DNA from: an uncultured Eubacteriales bacterium
GTDB taxonomy: Bacteria > Bacillota > Clostridia > Christensenellales > CAG-138
DNA length: 64,000 nt
Reading direction: 5' to 3'
NCBI GenBank assembly: GCA_900549955.1
Contig: URQH01000002.1
Coordinates: forward strand, 1-64,000
Below the pieces are notes generated by a model. The model was not told the DNA's origin. It saw only the letters and a program-made list of their open reading frames with translations, and ran no database searches. The position numbers were made by a program, and so were the translations under genes. Within the stretch, counting starts at the first letter, position 1. Every line of letters begins with the position of its first letter. Positions 40,529 through 49,515 of this stretch are shown one piece after another.

Positions 40529-41788
40529 TCATACCAAACGTTCTGCCACGGCTTCGGCCGTCAGCGCCACTGCAAACTCCGTGCCGTCTTCCATATGTTT
40601 CAGCTTCGCGCTGCCCTGCTCCAGCTCCTGGTCGCCCAGCGTGAGCACGTAGCGCGCGCCAACCTTGTCCGCATATTTGAATTGCGCCTTCATGCTGCGG
40701 CCCACGTGGTCGATGTCCGCGCGGAAGCCGCGCGCCCTGAGCGCCTGCACGAGCGCGAACGCCTCCACATTGGCCGCGTCGCCAATGGAAGCGATGTACA
40801 GGTCGTAGCGCGGCGGCACGGGAAAGTCCACGCCGCTCTCCTGCATAAGCAGCAACAGGCGTTCCATACCCATGCCGAAACCGACGCCAGGACAAGCTGG
40901 GCCGCCCAGTTCCTGCACCAGTCCATCGTATCGGCCGCCGCCGCAGATGGCGCCCTGCGACCCGATACGATTGGAAAAAACCTCAAACACCGTCTTGGTA
41001 TAGTAGTCCAGCCCACGCACCAGCGTCGGCGTCAGCTCATAGGATACGCCCATGCGGTCGAGCAGGCGGCAGAGCGCCTCCATGTGAGCGCGGCAGTCGT
41101 CGCACAGGTAGTCCGTGATGTGCGGCGCCTCTGCAACGATTTTGCCGCACTCCGGCACCTTGCAGTCCAGAATGCGCAACGGATTCAGCTCGTAGCGCGT
41201 CCTGCAGGTCTCGCACAGCTCGTCATACCGGGAACGCAGGTACTCACGCAGCGCCTCGTGATACCGGGGGCGGCAGGAAGGACAGCCGATACTGTTGAGC
41301 CGCACGGAAAGCCCTTTCAGGCCAATGCGGTTGAGAATTTCCAACACGATGGAAATGCATTCGGCGTCCGCGCTCGCCTGTGGCGCGCCAAAGATCTCGA
41401 CGCCGAACTGGTGGTGCTCCCGCAGCCGGCCGGCCTGTGGCCGTTCATAGCGGAACACGGGGGTGTTGAGATAAAAGAGCTTGGTGGGCTGTGCCTCGCC
41501 AAAGAGGTTGTGCTCGATGAACAGGCGGACGATGCCCGCCGTCCCTTCCGGCTTGAGCGTGATGGACCGGTCGCCCTTGTCCTTGAACGTATACATCTCC
41601 TTTTGCACGATGTCCGTGGTGGTGCCCACGCCACGCAAGAAGAGCTCCGTATGTTCGATCACGGGTGTCCGGGCTTCCCGCAAGCCGTATTTGCGCACCA
41701 CATCACGCATGAGCGCTTCCAATTGCTGCCAGCGGTAGCTCTCCTCCGGCAGTACGTCCTTCGTCCCCTTTAGCGCCTTGTATGCCAT
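40529..41788 (-). CDS. hisS: Histidine--tRNA ligase
   Basis: Class II synthetase of 419 residues. Visible marks: GTKDVLPEE at the N-terminus, motif 2 FRYERPQAGRLREHHQFG, histidine motif LVRGLDYYTKTVFEV and motif 3 GMGMERLLLL, then a C-terminal anticodon-binding domain (about 325-419). ATG 41788 follows ATGGAGGAAAA; the frame continues into the leader without support. First gene after the His T-box. Confidence 0.97.
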   Translation of the reverse strand: MAYKALKGTKDVLPEESYRWQQLEALMRDVVRKYGLREARTPVIEHTELFLRGVGTTTDIVQKEMYTFKDKGDRSITLKPEGTAGIVRLFIEHNLFGEAQPTKLFYLNTPVFRYERPQAGRLREHHQFGVEIFGAPQASADAECISIVLEILNRIGLKGLSVRLNSIGCPSCRPRYHEALREYLRSRYDELCETCRTRYELNPLRILDCKVPECGKIVAEAPHITDYLCDDCRAHMEALCRLLDRMGVSYELTPTLVRGLDYYTKTVFEVFSNRIGSQGAICGGGRYDGLVQELGGPACPGVGFGMGMERLLLLMQESGVDFPVPPRYDLYIASIGDAANVEAFALVQALRARGFRADIDHVGRSMKAQFKYADKVGARYVLTLGDQELEQGSAKLKHMEDGTEFAVALTAEAVAERLV

Positions 41789-41810
41789 AGTTGTTTTTCC
41801 TCCATCGTTC

Positions 41811-42058
41811 AATAAAAAAGCGGCTTCAATCCACTGAGGGACGGAAAGACCGCGGTGCCACCCTGTTTGAGCCGATGCCAGCTCCACTTAACGAACCGGT
41901 AACGCAGTTCGCGCGTCGCGGCGTATCACCGTCGTGTTCTGCCACGCAGCTCCCGGGTGCCCTTCTCCGCCCAGCCGCAAACCCGGCTTTCAGCCGCCGC
42001 CAGGCTCTCTGCATTGCAGCTTTCATCGGATACTATCCCGATCATCGCCTTTATTTGA
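41811..42058 (-). promoter_or_regulatory. T-box leader, His specifier, of hisS-aspS
   Basis: On the minus strand the core AGGGTGGCACCGCGG (about 41850-41864) overlaps a terminator stem that ends GCCGCTTTTTTATTG (to 41811). Upstream Stem I shows ATAGTA, AGAGAGCC, a distal loop CTGAAAG, then GAAGGG-CAC-CCGGGAGC with specifier CAC at 41957-41959, a histidine codon. Spacing of loop to specifier matches the Cys T-box. Control should respond to uncharged tRNA-His, with aspS carried along. Confidence 0.93.
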
Positions 42059-42060
42059 CC

Positions 42061-42089
42061 ATTATACCGGCCGGCTTTCGCCCTGTCAA
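42061..42089 (-). promoter_or_regulatory. Promoter of the hisS T-box leader
   Basis: Minus strand TTGACA (42084-42089), 17-base spacer, TATAAT (42061-42066): a full consensus promoter overlapping the stop codon of hemZ. Confidence 0.92.
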
Positions 42090-43558
42090 TCGTCAGCGCC
42101 GCAAAACAACCGTTTTTTCGCCTCCAGCAGGCGCGGAAGCTTCTCGGCGTAGACGTCCACGTCCTTGGGATTGGGAATGCGTTCCACACGATTTTCCCGG
42201 CCAAAGACGCGCTTGCTCATCCCGCAGGCGCCATGCGCCAGGATGCTGGTCGTCTCCTCCATCATGTCGATGTTGTACGCGCACTCGGCCCCTGGCAAGG
42301 CATAGCCGGTGTTTTCGAGATTTCCGCTCATGTACTTTTGCCGGTACATATAGTACGGCCGCATGCCCAGCGCTTTCGCCGTCTCCGCTCCACTTTCAAT
42401 CATCTGTTCCGTCGTCGCGGCGTCCGGCAGCGGCCATTGTTCGAGCTGCAGGCGGAGCCGGGACGAACGCTTGATCGCCAGCGAATGTACGGTCAGGTTT
42501 TCCGGCCGGAGCGCGGCAACGCGCGCGAGTGTGCGCGAAAAATCGTCCGGTCCCTCTCCCGGCAGCCCGGCGATCAGGTCCATATTGATACAGGTAAAGC
42601 CCATCGCACGTGCCAGCGCAAAGCAGCGCTCGATCGACGCGGCGTCGTGCGCGCGCCCGATGCGGCGGAGCGTGTCGTCGTTCATCGTCTGCGGGTTGAT
42701 GGAGATGCGGCGCACGCCGTGCCGGTACAATACCGCAAGTTTTTCCTCCGTGATGCTGTCCGGCCTTCCAGCCTCCACGGTCATCTCTCCGGCAAACCCG
42801 GCGTACGCATCCAGCGTATGTGTCAACAGCTCGTCGAACTGCGCGGCAGACAGTACCGTTGGCGTGCCACCGCCCACATATAAGGCGCGAACATGGCGAC
42901 CGGTTGCCCGAAGCAACGCCGCACCGGCGGTAATGTCCGTCCGAAGCGTTTCCAGATAGGGCGTCAGCCGGTCGCGCTTGCCGATCACCTCCGAAGCAAA
43001 CGAGCAGTACAGGCATTTGGTACGGCAAAACGGGATGCCAATATAGATATCGATATCGCGAGACACATCGACCGAACTGATATAGGGTTGCTGAACGCCG
43101 CAGATTGCTGCTGCCAGCGCGGTCTTTTCCGGCGAAACGTCGAACACCGAGCAAAACTGCGCTTGCGCCCCCTGCACGCCGGCAGCACCGCACAGCTCGC
43201 GAAACAGCTTCGTCGGACGGATGCCCGTCAGCGACCCCCAAGGCACGGAGACCGTCGGATACAGCGAGCGCAACATACGAAACGCCGCAATCTTCAGCGC
43301 GCGCTTCTCCTGCCGTTTTCGCTCAAGGGGCGTCGGCTGTGGCAGCGCGGCGGCGACCTCCACCGGCGGCCGGCCGGCGACGGACGCGCGCGCAATAAAT
43401 TGTTCCCCACGCTCCACAAGCTCCACCGTCAGTATGAGCGCCGGTTCTTCTGCCTCCGGCTCCGGGGCAACGGATACGTCGACAAGGCCGAGGAACAGGC
43501 GGATTTCCTCGGCAATATCGTTGCGATATTCCGGCCGGTTGGTACAGAGCCTTACCAC
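42086..43558 (-). CDS. hemZ: Radical SAM coproporphyrinogen III oxidase-like protein HemZ
   Basis: A 490-residue radical SAM protein of the HemN/HemZ group. N-terminal extension (about 1-160), then the cluster motif IPFCRTKCLYCSF (CxxxCxxC near 178-185), YVGGGTPT, and EAGRPDSI for SAM handling. HemZ is the Firmicute oxygen-independent coproporphyrinogen oxidase-like protein; activity on porphyrin is not proven for all members and no other heme genes are in the window. GTG 43558 is the start, after GGGAGGCGGC, overlapping the MBL gene stop by seven bases. Confidence 0.9.
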   Translation of the reverse strand: MVRLCTNRPEYRNDIAEEIRLFLGLVDVSVAPEPEAEEPALILTVELVERGEQFIARASVAGRPPVEVAAALPQPTPLERKRQEKRALKIAAFRMLRSLYPTVSVPWGSLTGIRPTKLFRELCGAAGVQGAQAQFCSVFDVSPEKTALAAAICGVQQPYISSVDVSRDIDIYIGIPFCRTKCLYCSFASEVIGKRDRLTPYLETLRTDITAGAALLRATGRHVRALYVGGGTPTVLSAAQFDELLTHTLDAYAGFAGEMTVEAGRPDSITEEKLAVLYRHGVRRISINPQTMNDDTLRRIGRAHDAASIERCFALARAMGFTCINMDLIAGLPGEGPDDFSRTLARVAALRPENLTVHSLAIKRSSRLRLQLEQWPLPDAATTEQMIESGAETAKALGMRPYYMYRQKYMSGNLENTGYALPGAECAYNIDMMEETTSILAHGACGMSKRVFGRENRVERIPNPKDVDVYAEKLPRLLEAKKRLFCGADD

Positions 43559-44196
43559 CCCAGCCGCCTCCCCTGGCCCATGAACGGATTGTGCGCGCGC
43601 TCATGATCGAGCGTCGTTTCCGGGCCGTGGCCGGGATACAGGACATAGTCGCCCTCGAGCGGGAACAGGCGCTCCGCAATGGAACGATACAACGTCCGTT
43701 CGCTCGCGCCCGGAAAATCCGTCCTGCCCACGCTGTCTAAAAACACCGTGTCGCCGCAAAATATCACACGCTCGCTCTCTACAAGATAGCAGACGCCGCC
43801 CTCGGAGTGCCCGGGCGTATGGATCACGCGAAAGGTCAGCCCGGCACAGGCGAGCGTATCGCCATCGTGCAGCAGCACATCCGGTACCGCTTCCGGCAGC
43901 CGCTTGCCAATCAGCAGCGCCAGGCTGGCCCGCGTGCTCTGCAACTTGGCGGCGTCAAGCTCGTGCACGGCAAGCTGCGCGCCGGTCGCCTCTACAAGCG
44001 CCGCCGCACCCCAGATATGGTCAAAATGCCCGTGGGTGATGAGGATGTGCGTGCACTGCTGCCCCCGGGTGCGCAGGCGCTCCAGCACCGGCGCCGCGTC
44101 GCCGGGGTCGATTACAGCACAAGTCGCGGCATCCTCCGCCGAAACGACATTGGTGTTCACGCCAAGCGGTCCACAGGCAATCGTATCCAGTCGCAT
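43552..44196 (-). CDS. MBL-fold hydrolase, YqgX/glyoxalase II-like
   Basis: A 214-residue cytoplasmic metallo-beta-lactamase-fold hydrolase. Metal site HGHFDHIWG, then HTPGHSEGG, GDTVFLDSVGRTD and a C-terminal PGHGPET. It resembles glyoxalase II-like thioesterases, but lacks the C-terminal substrate-binding domain of true glyoxalase II. Position between dtd and hemZ is a common clostridial arrangement. ATG 44196 follows CAGGAGAAC. Confidence 0.9.
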   Translation of the reverse strand: MRLDTIACGPLGVNTNVVSAEDAATCAVIDPGDAAPVLERLRTRGQQCTHILITHGHFDHIWGAAALVEATGAQLAVHELDAAKLQSTRASLALLIGKRLPEAVPDVLLHDGDTLACAGLTFRVIHTPGHSEGGVCYLVESERVIFCGDTVFLDSVGRTDFPGASERTLYRSIAERLFPLEGDYVLYPGHGPETTLDHERAHNPFMGQGRRLGW

Positions 44197-44643
44197 TTAA
44201 AATGTTCTCCTGCTGTCTAAAAGAATGGTAAACGGCCCGTCGTTCACGAGCGACACCTGCATGTCCGCCTGAAAGACGCCGGTCTGTACCGGTACGCATT
44301 CGGCAAGCAGCGCCGCGCACCGCTCGTACAGCGCGCGCGCCTGTTCCGGCTGCGCCGCAGTGCTATACCCAGGGCGCCGGCCATGCCTTGCGTCGCCACA
44401 CAAGGTAAACTGGGAGACCAGCAACACGCTGCCGCCCACGTCAACCACGCTCAGGTTGGATTTTCCCTCCGCGTCTTCAAAGATGCGTAAGTGCGGCAGT
44501 TTGCCCGCAAGATAGGCCGCATCAGCTTCCGTATCCGTCGACTCCACTCCCAAAAGAACCAGCAAGCCGCGGTCGATGCGCGAAACCGTTTCGCCATGGA
44601 CCGCAACCGAAGCGGATGTTACCCGTTGCACAACTGCACGCAT
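44197..44643 (-). CDS. dtd: D-aminoacyl-tRNA deacylase
   Basis: Hydrolyses D-aminoacyl-tRNAs and mischarged glycyl-tRNA-Ala. 148 residues with the two defining motifs SQFTL (SQFTLCGD) and the cis GP motif NDGPFTILLDS. ATG 44643 follows GAGAGGAGGGATGAC. It lies 13 bases after relA. Confidence 0.96.
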   Translation of the reverse strand: MRAVVQRVTSASVAVHGETVSRIDRGLLVLLGVESTDTEADAAYLAGKLPHLRIFEDAEGKSNLSVVDVGGSVLLVSQFTLCGDARHGRRPGYSTAAQPEQARALYERCAALLAECVPVQTGVFQADMQVSLVNDGPFTILLDSRRTF

Positions 44644-44656
44644 GTCATCCCTCCTC

Positions 44657-46843
44657 TCAGCGGTGCACGCGATATACCTCGTTGACGCACTTGAGATGCT
44701 TGAGGCTGCGAATGATCTGATCGAGCTGACCGGCGTTGCCGACGGAGAACGTCATGTCGACGACGTACTTGCCGTCGCCCGTCGGCTTGCCGTTGAGCCC
44801 CTGGATGCTGATATTCATGCCCGAGAGCAACGCAGAGATCTCCAGCAGCGTGCCGGCACGGTCCTCCGCATGGATCTGGAGGGACGCAGGGAAAGACGTC
44901 TCCGCACCGATGGCCCACTCCACGTCGATGATCCTGTCCGGATCCTTGCACAGATTTTCGGCGTTTGTGCAGTCCGCGCGATGGACGGATACACCACGGC
45001 CGCGGGTAATGTAGCCGATGATCGCATCGCCCGGCAACGGATTGCAGCAGTTGCCAAACCGCACGGCCATGCCCGGATCGCCGTGCACGATGATGCCATT
45101 GACCGGCAGGGGTTTGGACTTCGGCTGGGAAGGCTGAGCTGCCGGCGCGGACGCCAGTTGCTCTGCCAGCGCCTCGGCCTTGGCCGTCTTGCGATACTGG
45201 TCCGCCAGCTTATGCAACACCTGCGACGAGGAAATGCCGCCAAAGCCAATTGCGGCATACAGGTCGTCAAGTCCCGTCATGTTCAGGCGCTTGAGTACGT
45301 CCCCCGTGTTTTCCGGCTTGAGCAATGGCGCAAGCGCCTGCCCCTGCCGTTTGGCCGTATCCTCCAGCATTTCGCGGCCACGCTGGATGTTTTCCTCACG
45401 GTTTTCCCGTTTGAACCACTGACGGATCCGGTTGCGCGCCGTCTGTGTCTTAACGATCTTCAGCCAGTCGCGGCTCGGCCCCGCCTGGCTGTTGGACGTG
45501 ATGATCTCCACCATGTCGTTCGTCTTGAGCTTGTAATCCAGCCGCACGAGGTTGCCGTTCACGCGCGCGCCCTGACAATGGTGGCCGATGTTGGTATGGA
45601 TGCGGTATGCAAAGTCGAGCGGTGTGGACCCCTTGGGCAGGTCGAAAATCTCGCCGCGCGGCGAAAGCACAAACACGTATTCGCCAAGGAAGTCCTTTAA
45701 GATGTTGTCGACAAATTCCTTGCTGTCCTCGGTGGTATCCTTGGCCTCGAGAATCTGCCGCAACCAGCTCGTCTTGCGGTCGAGCATGCTCTGCGTGGTA
45801 CGGCCTTCCTTGTACATCCAGTGCGCCGCGATGCCATACTCAGCCGTACGGTGCATCTCCTGCGTGCGAATCTGTACCTCAAACGGAATGCCATTTTCGC
45901 TCAGCAATGTGGTATGCAGCGACCGGTACATGTTGGGTTTGGGCGTGGCAATGTAGTCCTTGAACCGGCCCGGCAACGGTTTCCAGCCCGCATGCAGCAC
46001 GCCAAGGGCGGCATAGCAGTCGTTGATGGTATCCACAATCACGCGGATGGCGATGAGGTCGTAGATCTCGTTGATGCTGCCGTTGATGCGCTGCATCTTG
46101 CGATACACGCTGTACAGGTGTTTCGGTCTGCCGCTGATGGAAGCGTGGATGCCGGCTTCGGCAATCTGCTCTGTGATGTGGCGCATGGCGTCGTCCAGCA
46201 CTGCCTCGCGGTCGGACCGCTGCTTTTCGAACTGGCGCTTGATGTCGGCATATTCGTCCGGCATCAGGTACTGAAAGGAAAGGTCCTCCAGCTCGCCCTT
46301 GATGGCGCCCATGCCAAAGCGGTGCGCCAGCGGCGCATAGACCTCCAGCGTCTCCTTGGCCTTGCGCATGCGCTTGTAAGGGTTGCAGTAGGCCAGCGTG
46401 CGCATGTTGTGCAGCCGGTCGGCCAGTTTGATGATGACCACACGCACGTCCGCAGCAATCGCCAAAAAGAGCTTGCGCAGGTTTTCCGCCTGTTCCTGCT
46501 TTTTTGTGATATAGGTCTGTTTGCCCGAAATCGTCAGCTTGGTCACGCCGTCCACGAGCTGGGCGACCTCTGCGCCGAACAGCTTTACGATGTTTTCAAG
46601 CGTCACATCCCTTCCGTCCTCCACCACGTCGTGCAGGACGGCCGCGATGACGCTCGCCGCATCCATACCCATGTCCATGACGATGTCCGCCACCGCAATG
46701 GGGTGGATGATATAGGGCTCGCCGGATTCGCGCCGCTGGTTGTGGTGCACGTCCTCGGCATATTGCAGCGCTTTTTCAAACAACGCAGACTGTTCAACGG
46801 TATAGCGGGCGCGGAATTTTTCCAAAATCTCAGCTCGGTCCAT
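44657..46843 (-). CDS. relA: Bifunctional (p)ppGpp synthetase/hydrolase, RelA/SpoT family
   Basis: Long RSH stringent-response enzyme, 728 residues. HD hydrolase domain with PYIIHPIAVADIV and LHDVVED (about 45-75), synthetase domain with YRSLHTTL (about 300), TGS domain (about 390-450), helical and zinc-finger-like regions, and C-terminal ACT domain (about 655-725). Both catalytic regions appear intact, so it should make and degrade (p)ppGpp. ATG 46843 follows AAAGGAGGTGATGAT, a near-perfect ribosome site. Confidence 0.97.
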   Translation of the reverse strand: MDRAEILEKFRARYTVEQSALFEKALQYAEDVHHNQRRESGEPYIIHPIAVADIVMDMGMDAASVIAAVLHDVVEDGRDVTLENIVKLFGAEVAQLVDGVTKLTISGKQTYITKKQEQAENLRKLFLAIAADVRVVIIKLADRLHNMRTLAYCNPYKRMRKAKETLEVYAPLAHRFGMGAIKGELEDLSFQYLMPDEYADIKRQFEKQRSDREAVLDDAMRHITEQIAEAGIHASISGRPKHLYSVYRKMQRINGSINEIYDLIAIRVIVDTINDCYAALGVLHAGWKPLPGRFKDYIATPKPNMYRSLHTTLLSENGIPFEVQIRTQEMHRTAEYGIAAHWMYKEGRTTQSMLDRKTSWLRQILEAKDTTEDSKEFVDNILKDFLGEYVFVLSPRGEIFDLPKGSTPLDFAYRIHTNIGHHCQGARVNGNLVRLDYKLKTNDMVEIITSNSQAGPSRDWLKIVKTQTARNRIRQWFKRENREENIQRGREMLEDTAKRQGQALAPLLKPENTGDVLKRLNMTGLDDLYAAIGFGGISSSQVLHKLADQYRKTAKAEALAEQLASAPAAQPSQPKSKPLPVNGIIVHGDPGMAVRFGNCCNPLPGDAIIGYITRGRGVSVHRADCTNAENLCKDPDRIIDVEWAIGAETSFPASLQIHAEDRAGTLLEISALLSGMNISIQGLNGKPTGDGKYVVDMTFSVGNAGQLDQIIRSLKHLKCVNEVYRVHR

Positions 46844-46872
46844 ATCATCACCTCCTTTCGGCATCGGGCAAC

Positions 46873-46904
46873 AGAAAAATCAACGGAAACCCGTTGATTT
46901 TTCT
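46873..46904 (-). terminator. Bidirectional-type terminator between apt and relA
   Basis: A perfect 14-base-pair inverted repeat (46873-46886 with 46891-46904) with a four-base loop; the A/T-rich ends give U-runs on both strands. It lies 14 bases after the apt stop and before relA. Confidence 0.85.
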
Positions 46905-46917
46905 CAGGATCCGTCTC

Positions 46918-47433
46918 TCAATACTGCATGGCCGACCAGACGTCATATCCGGCCAGCAGCTTGCGCGCATCAAACTCGGAGCTGAGCTCAATGGCGAAGC
47001 GCAGCCCGACGACCACGCCGCCCGCCTGCTCTACGAGCTTTGCCGTGGCCAGCGCGGTGCCGCCGGTCGCCAACAGGTCGTCCACGATGACCACGCGCTG
47101 GCCGGGGCAGATGGCGTCCTCATGAATCTCAAGCACGTCCGACCCGTATTCCAGGCCATATTCATAGCGCATGGTCTTGCAGGGCAGCTTGCCCGGCTTG
47201 CGTGCCACGACGAAACCGGCGCCCAGCGCATAGGCAAGCGCCGACCCAATGACAAACCCGCGCGCCTCAGGCCCGATCACCAGGTCTACCGGAACATCGC
47301 GCAGAGAGTCAGCCAGCGCATCGATCAGCGCGCGGTACCCCTCGCCGTCCTTGAGCAGCGTCGTGATATCGCGGAACAACACGCCGGGAATGGGAAAATC
47401 GGGAATGCTGCGAATCTTCTCTTTCAGGTCCAT
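46918..47433 (-). CDS. apt: Adenine phosphoribosyltransferase
   Basis: Purine salvage enzyme, adenine + PRPP to AMP. 171 residues; IPDFPIPGVLFRDITTLL at the N-terminus, GPEARGF, and the PRPP loop VVIVDDLLATGGTA. ATG 47433 follows GGAGGTGG. It lies 21 bases after recJ and before relA as in many Firmicutes. Confidence 0.97.
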   Translation of the reverse strand: MDLKEKIRSIPDFPIPGVLFRDITTLLKDGEGYRALIDALADSLRDVPVDLVIGPEARGFVIGSALAYALGAGFVVARKPGKLPCKTMRYEYGLEYGSDVLEIHEDAICPGQRVVIVDDLLATGGTALATAKLVEQAGGVVVGLRFAIELSSEFDARKLLAGYDVWSAMQY

Positions 47434-47454
47434 GACAGTCCACCTCCAAATGTA

Positions 47455-49515
47455 TCACTGCGGCGCCGCATGCGGCAGCGCCATGCGGTATAACACGCTG
47501 TCCTCCAAACTGCGCTTTTCCGGATGCTCCACGGGCAGCACCCGCTGGCTTTCGGCGTCTAAGCGGAAAAACCCCAACTCCAGAAACAGGCACAGCGCCC
47601 AAAGCGCAGGTTCGCTCGTCCACGTCCCCAGCACCGAAACCGCGACGCCGGCCTGCCCCATCTCCCGGCGCAGGCCTGCGTACAACCGGCGCAGCTCCTC
47701 CGCTCCCACCGGCAACATCCGAAAAACAGAATACCCGTGCGAAAGAAAAAACACCTCACACAGTGTATCACAGTCAGCAACGGTATTGTACAGCACTTTT
47801 GTCAAAAATGCACGTAAAACTTTCAAAACGTCGTACGGCAATGCTTCGACGAGCTGCAGTTCCACCGCATCGGTACCGGAAAACCCGTTGATTTTCGGGG
47901 TAGCCAGCAGCGTCCACAGCGGGAAACGGCACAGCGATCCTGCGCGCGCGCCAAGCCGGAACCCCACCGCGCGCATGCGGGTATCGCCCTGCCGGGCCAT
48001 AGCCGCCAAATGTGCCCCCTGCTGGCCAATCTGCCGCACATCGCTGAGTGTCGCGCGCCGGATACGGTATACCGGCTCCGGGTTCCCCTCCCCAAACGGC
48101 GCCAGCAGCTGCAGTGCGCGCACCGCCGGCAGCGTCAGCTCGTCGAGCGCCACGTCCTCCTCATACAGATTGTCCACCGGAAGCGACGCCTCGTCAAAGC
48201 GCTCGCGCACATACGCGTCAAACGCGGCGGCAAACGGGGCAAACTGCTCCGGCCGCATCGTGATGCCGGCCGCACGCGCATGGCCGCCAAACTGCACAAA
48301 ACAGCCGGCAAAGTGCTGCAGGCATTCGTGCAGATTGATGCCCGGTACGCTGCGGCAAGAACCAATTAACATCCCGTCCCGCCGTCCAAACAGCAGCACC
48401 GGGCAGTGATACTGCTCGCACAGTCTGGACGCCACAATGCCGATCACGCCGAGGTGCCAGTCGTCACCGTGCAGCGCGAGCGACCGGGGCTCTTCCACGC
48501 CCTCCGATGCAAGGCGCGCCGCGATCTCAGTCAAAATCCGCTGCTCCTCGGCACGCCGGGCATGGTTTTCCATCTCAAGCTCAGCGGCCAGCGCCTGCGC
48601 ACGGGCGCAGTCCCGTTCGAGCAGCAGCTCGGCAGCGCGCGATGCGTCGCCCATCCGGCCCGCGGCATTCAGGCGCGGGGCGATCAGAAAGGCCACCGTT
48701 TCGGCAGTGACGGCTTTCCCGGCATGGCCGGCCCCCTGCAGCAGCGCCAGAAGACCGACATTGCCGGCAACATGCGGCAGGCCGCACGCGACCAGCACGC
48801 GGTTTTCCCCTGTCAAGGGCACGACGTCGGATACCGTAGCCACCGCTGCGAGCGCCAGCCAACCTGTATGCTCCAGCGAAGGGGCGAGCGCGCAGGCGAG
48901 CTGATAGGCGACGCCCGCGCCGCACAGCGCACGGTTGCCATAACGAGCATCCTGTCGCGACGCGGACACGACCGCAACCGCTTCCGGCAGGCGCTCCGGC
49001 GGCAAATGGTGATCCGTAATGATGAGGTCGAGCCCCAGCCGCGCGCAAAGCGCCGCTTCGTCCACCGCCGCTATGCCATTGTCCACCGTCACGATCAGCT
49101 GTGTGCCAAGACCGGCCAGCTTTTCCACGGCCTCCGGATGCATGCCATACCCCTCGTCATGGCGGGACGGGATGTAATAGAACACGTTGGCCTGCAGGCG
49201 GCGCAGGCAATCGACGAGAATTGCCGTCGCGCACACGCCGTCCGCATCATAGTCGCCATAGACGCAAATGCGCTCTCCTCCGGCAATCGCGCGGCGGAGC
49301 CGGTCGACGGCGGCCGCCATATCCGGAAGCGACATGGGATCGAGAAGTTCCGACAGGGAGGGATGCAAAAAGGCACGCACGGCCGCCGCATCCGTCACGC
49401 CGCGGCGCACCAGTGCGCGCGCCACGAGCGGCGGCACGTCCCCGGCGGCCGAGATGGCACCAAGTATCGCGTCGTCGTACGTTCCGCTATAACTGCAAGC
49501 ACACGACGGCTTCAT
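47455..49515 (-). CDS. recJ: Single-stranded-DNA-specific exonuclease RecJ
   Basis: 5'-to-3' ssDNA exonuclease for recombination and repair. 686 residues: DHH domain with YGDYDADGVCATAI and ITDHHLPPE, DHHA1 domain with GGHARAAG (about 430), OB domain, and an unusual extra C-terminal region of about 120 residues (FLTKVLYNTV to the end) as in Gram-positive RecJ. ATG 49515 overlaps the scfB stop by four bases. Confidence 0.95.
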   Translation of the reverse strand: MKPSCACSYSGTYDDAILGAISAAGDVPPLVARALVRRGVTDAAAVRAFLHPSLSELLDPMSLPDMAAAVDRLRRAIAGGERICVYGDYDADGVCATAILVDCLRRLQANVFYYIPSRHDEGYGMHPEAVEKLAGLGTQLIVTVDNGIAAVDEAALCARLGLDLIITDHHLPPERLPEAVAVVSASRQDARYGNRALCGAGVAYQLACALAPSLEHTGWLALAAVATVSDVVPLTGENRVLVACGLPHVAGNVGLLALLQGAGHAGKAVTAETVAFLIAPRLNAAGRMGDASRAAELLLERDCARAQALAAELEMENHARRAEEQRILTEIAARLASEGVEEPRSLALHGDDWHLGVIGIVASRLCEQYHCPVLLFGRRDGMLIGSCRSVPGINLHECLQHFAGCFVQFGGHARAAGITMRPEQFAPFAAAFDAYVRERFDEASLPVDNLYEEDVALDELTLPAVRALQLLAPFGEGNPEPVYRIRRATLSDVRQIGQQGAHLAAMARQGDTRMRAVGFRLGARAGSLCRFPLWTLLATPKINGFSGTDAVELQLVEALPYDVLKVLRAFLTKVLYNTVADCDTLCEVFFLSHGYSVFRMLPVGAEELRRLYAGLRREMGQAGVAVSVLGTWTSEPALWALCLFLELGFFRLDAESQRVLPVEHPEKRSLEDSVLYRMALPHAAPQ

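Noticed and set aside
38308..40644. 778-codon plus-strand frame antisense to aspS
   Set aside because: Arg/His-rich shadow of a real synthetase gene, typical of GC-rich DNA.
41931..41936. CACGAC in the hisS leader as a double His/Asp specifier
   Set aside because: Its position does not match the specifier sites of the Phe and Cys T-boxes; CAC at 41957-41959 does.
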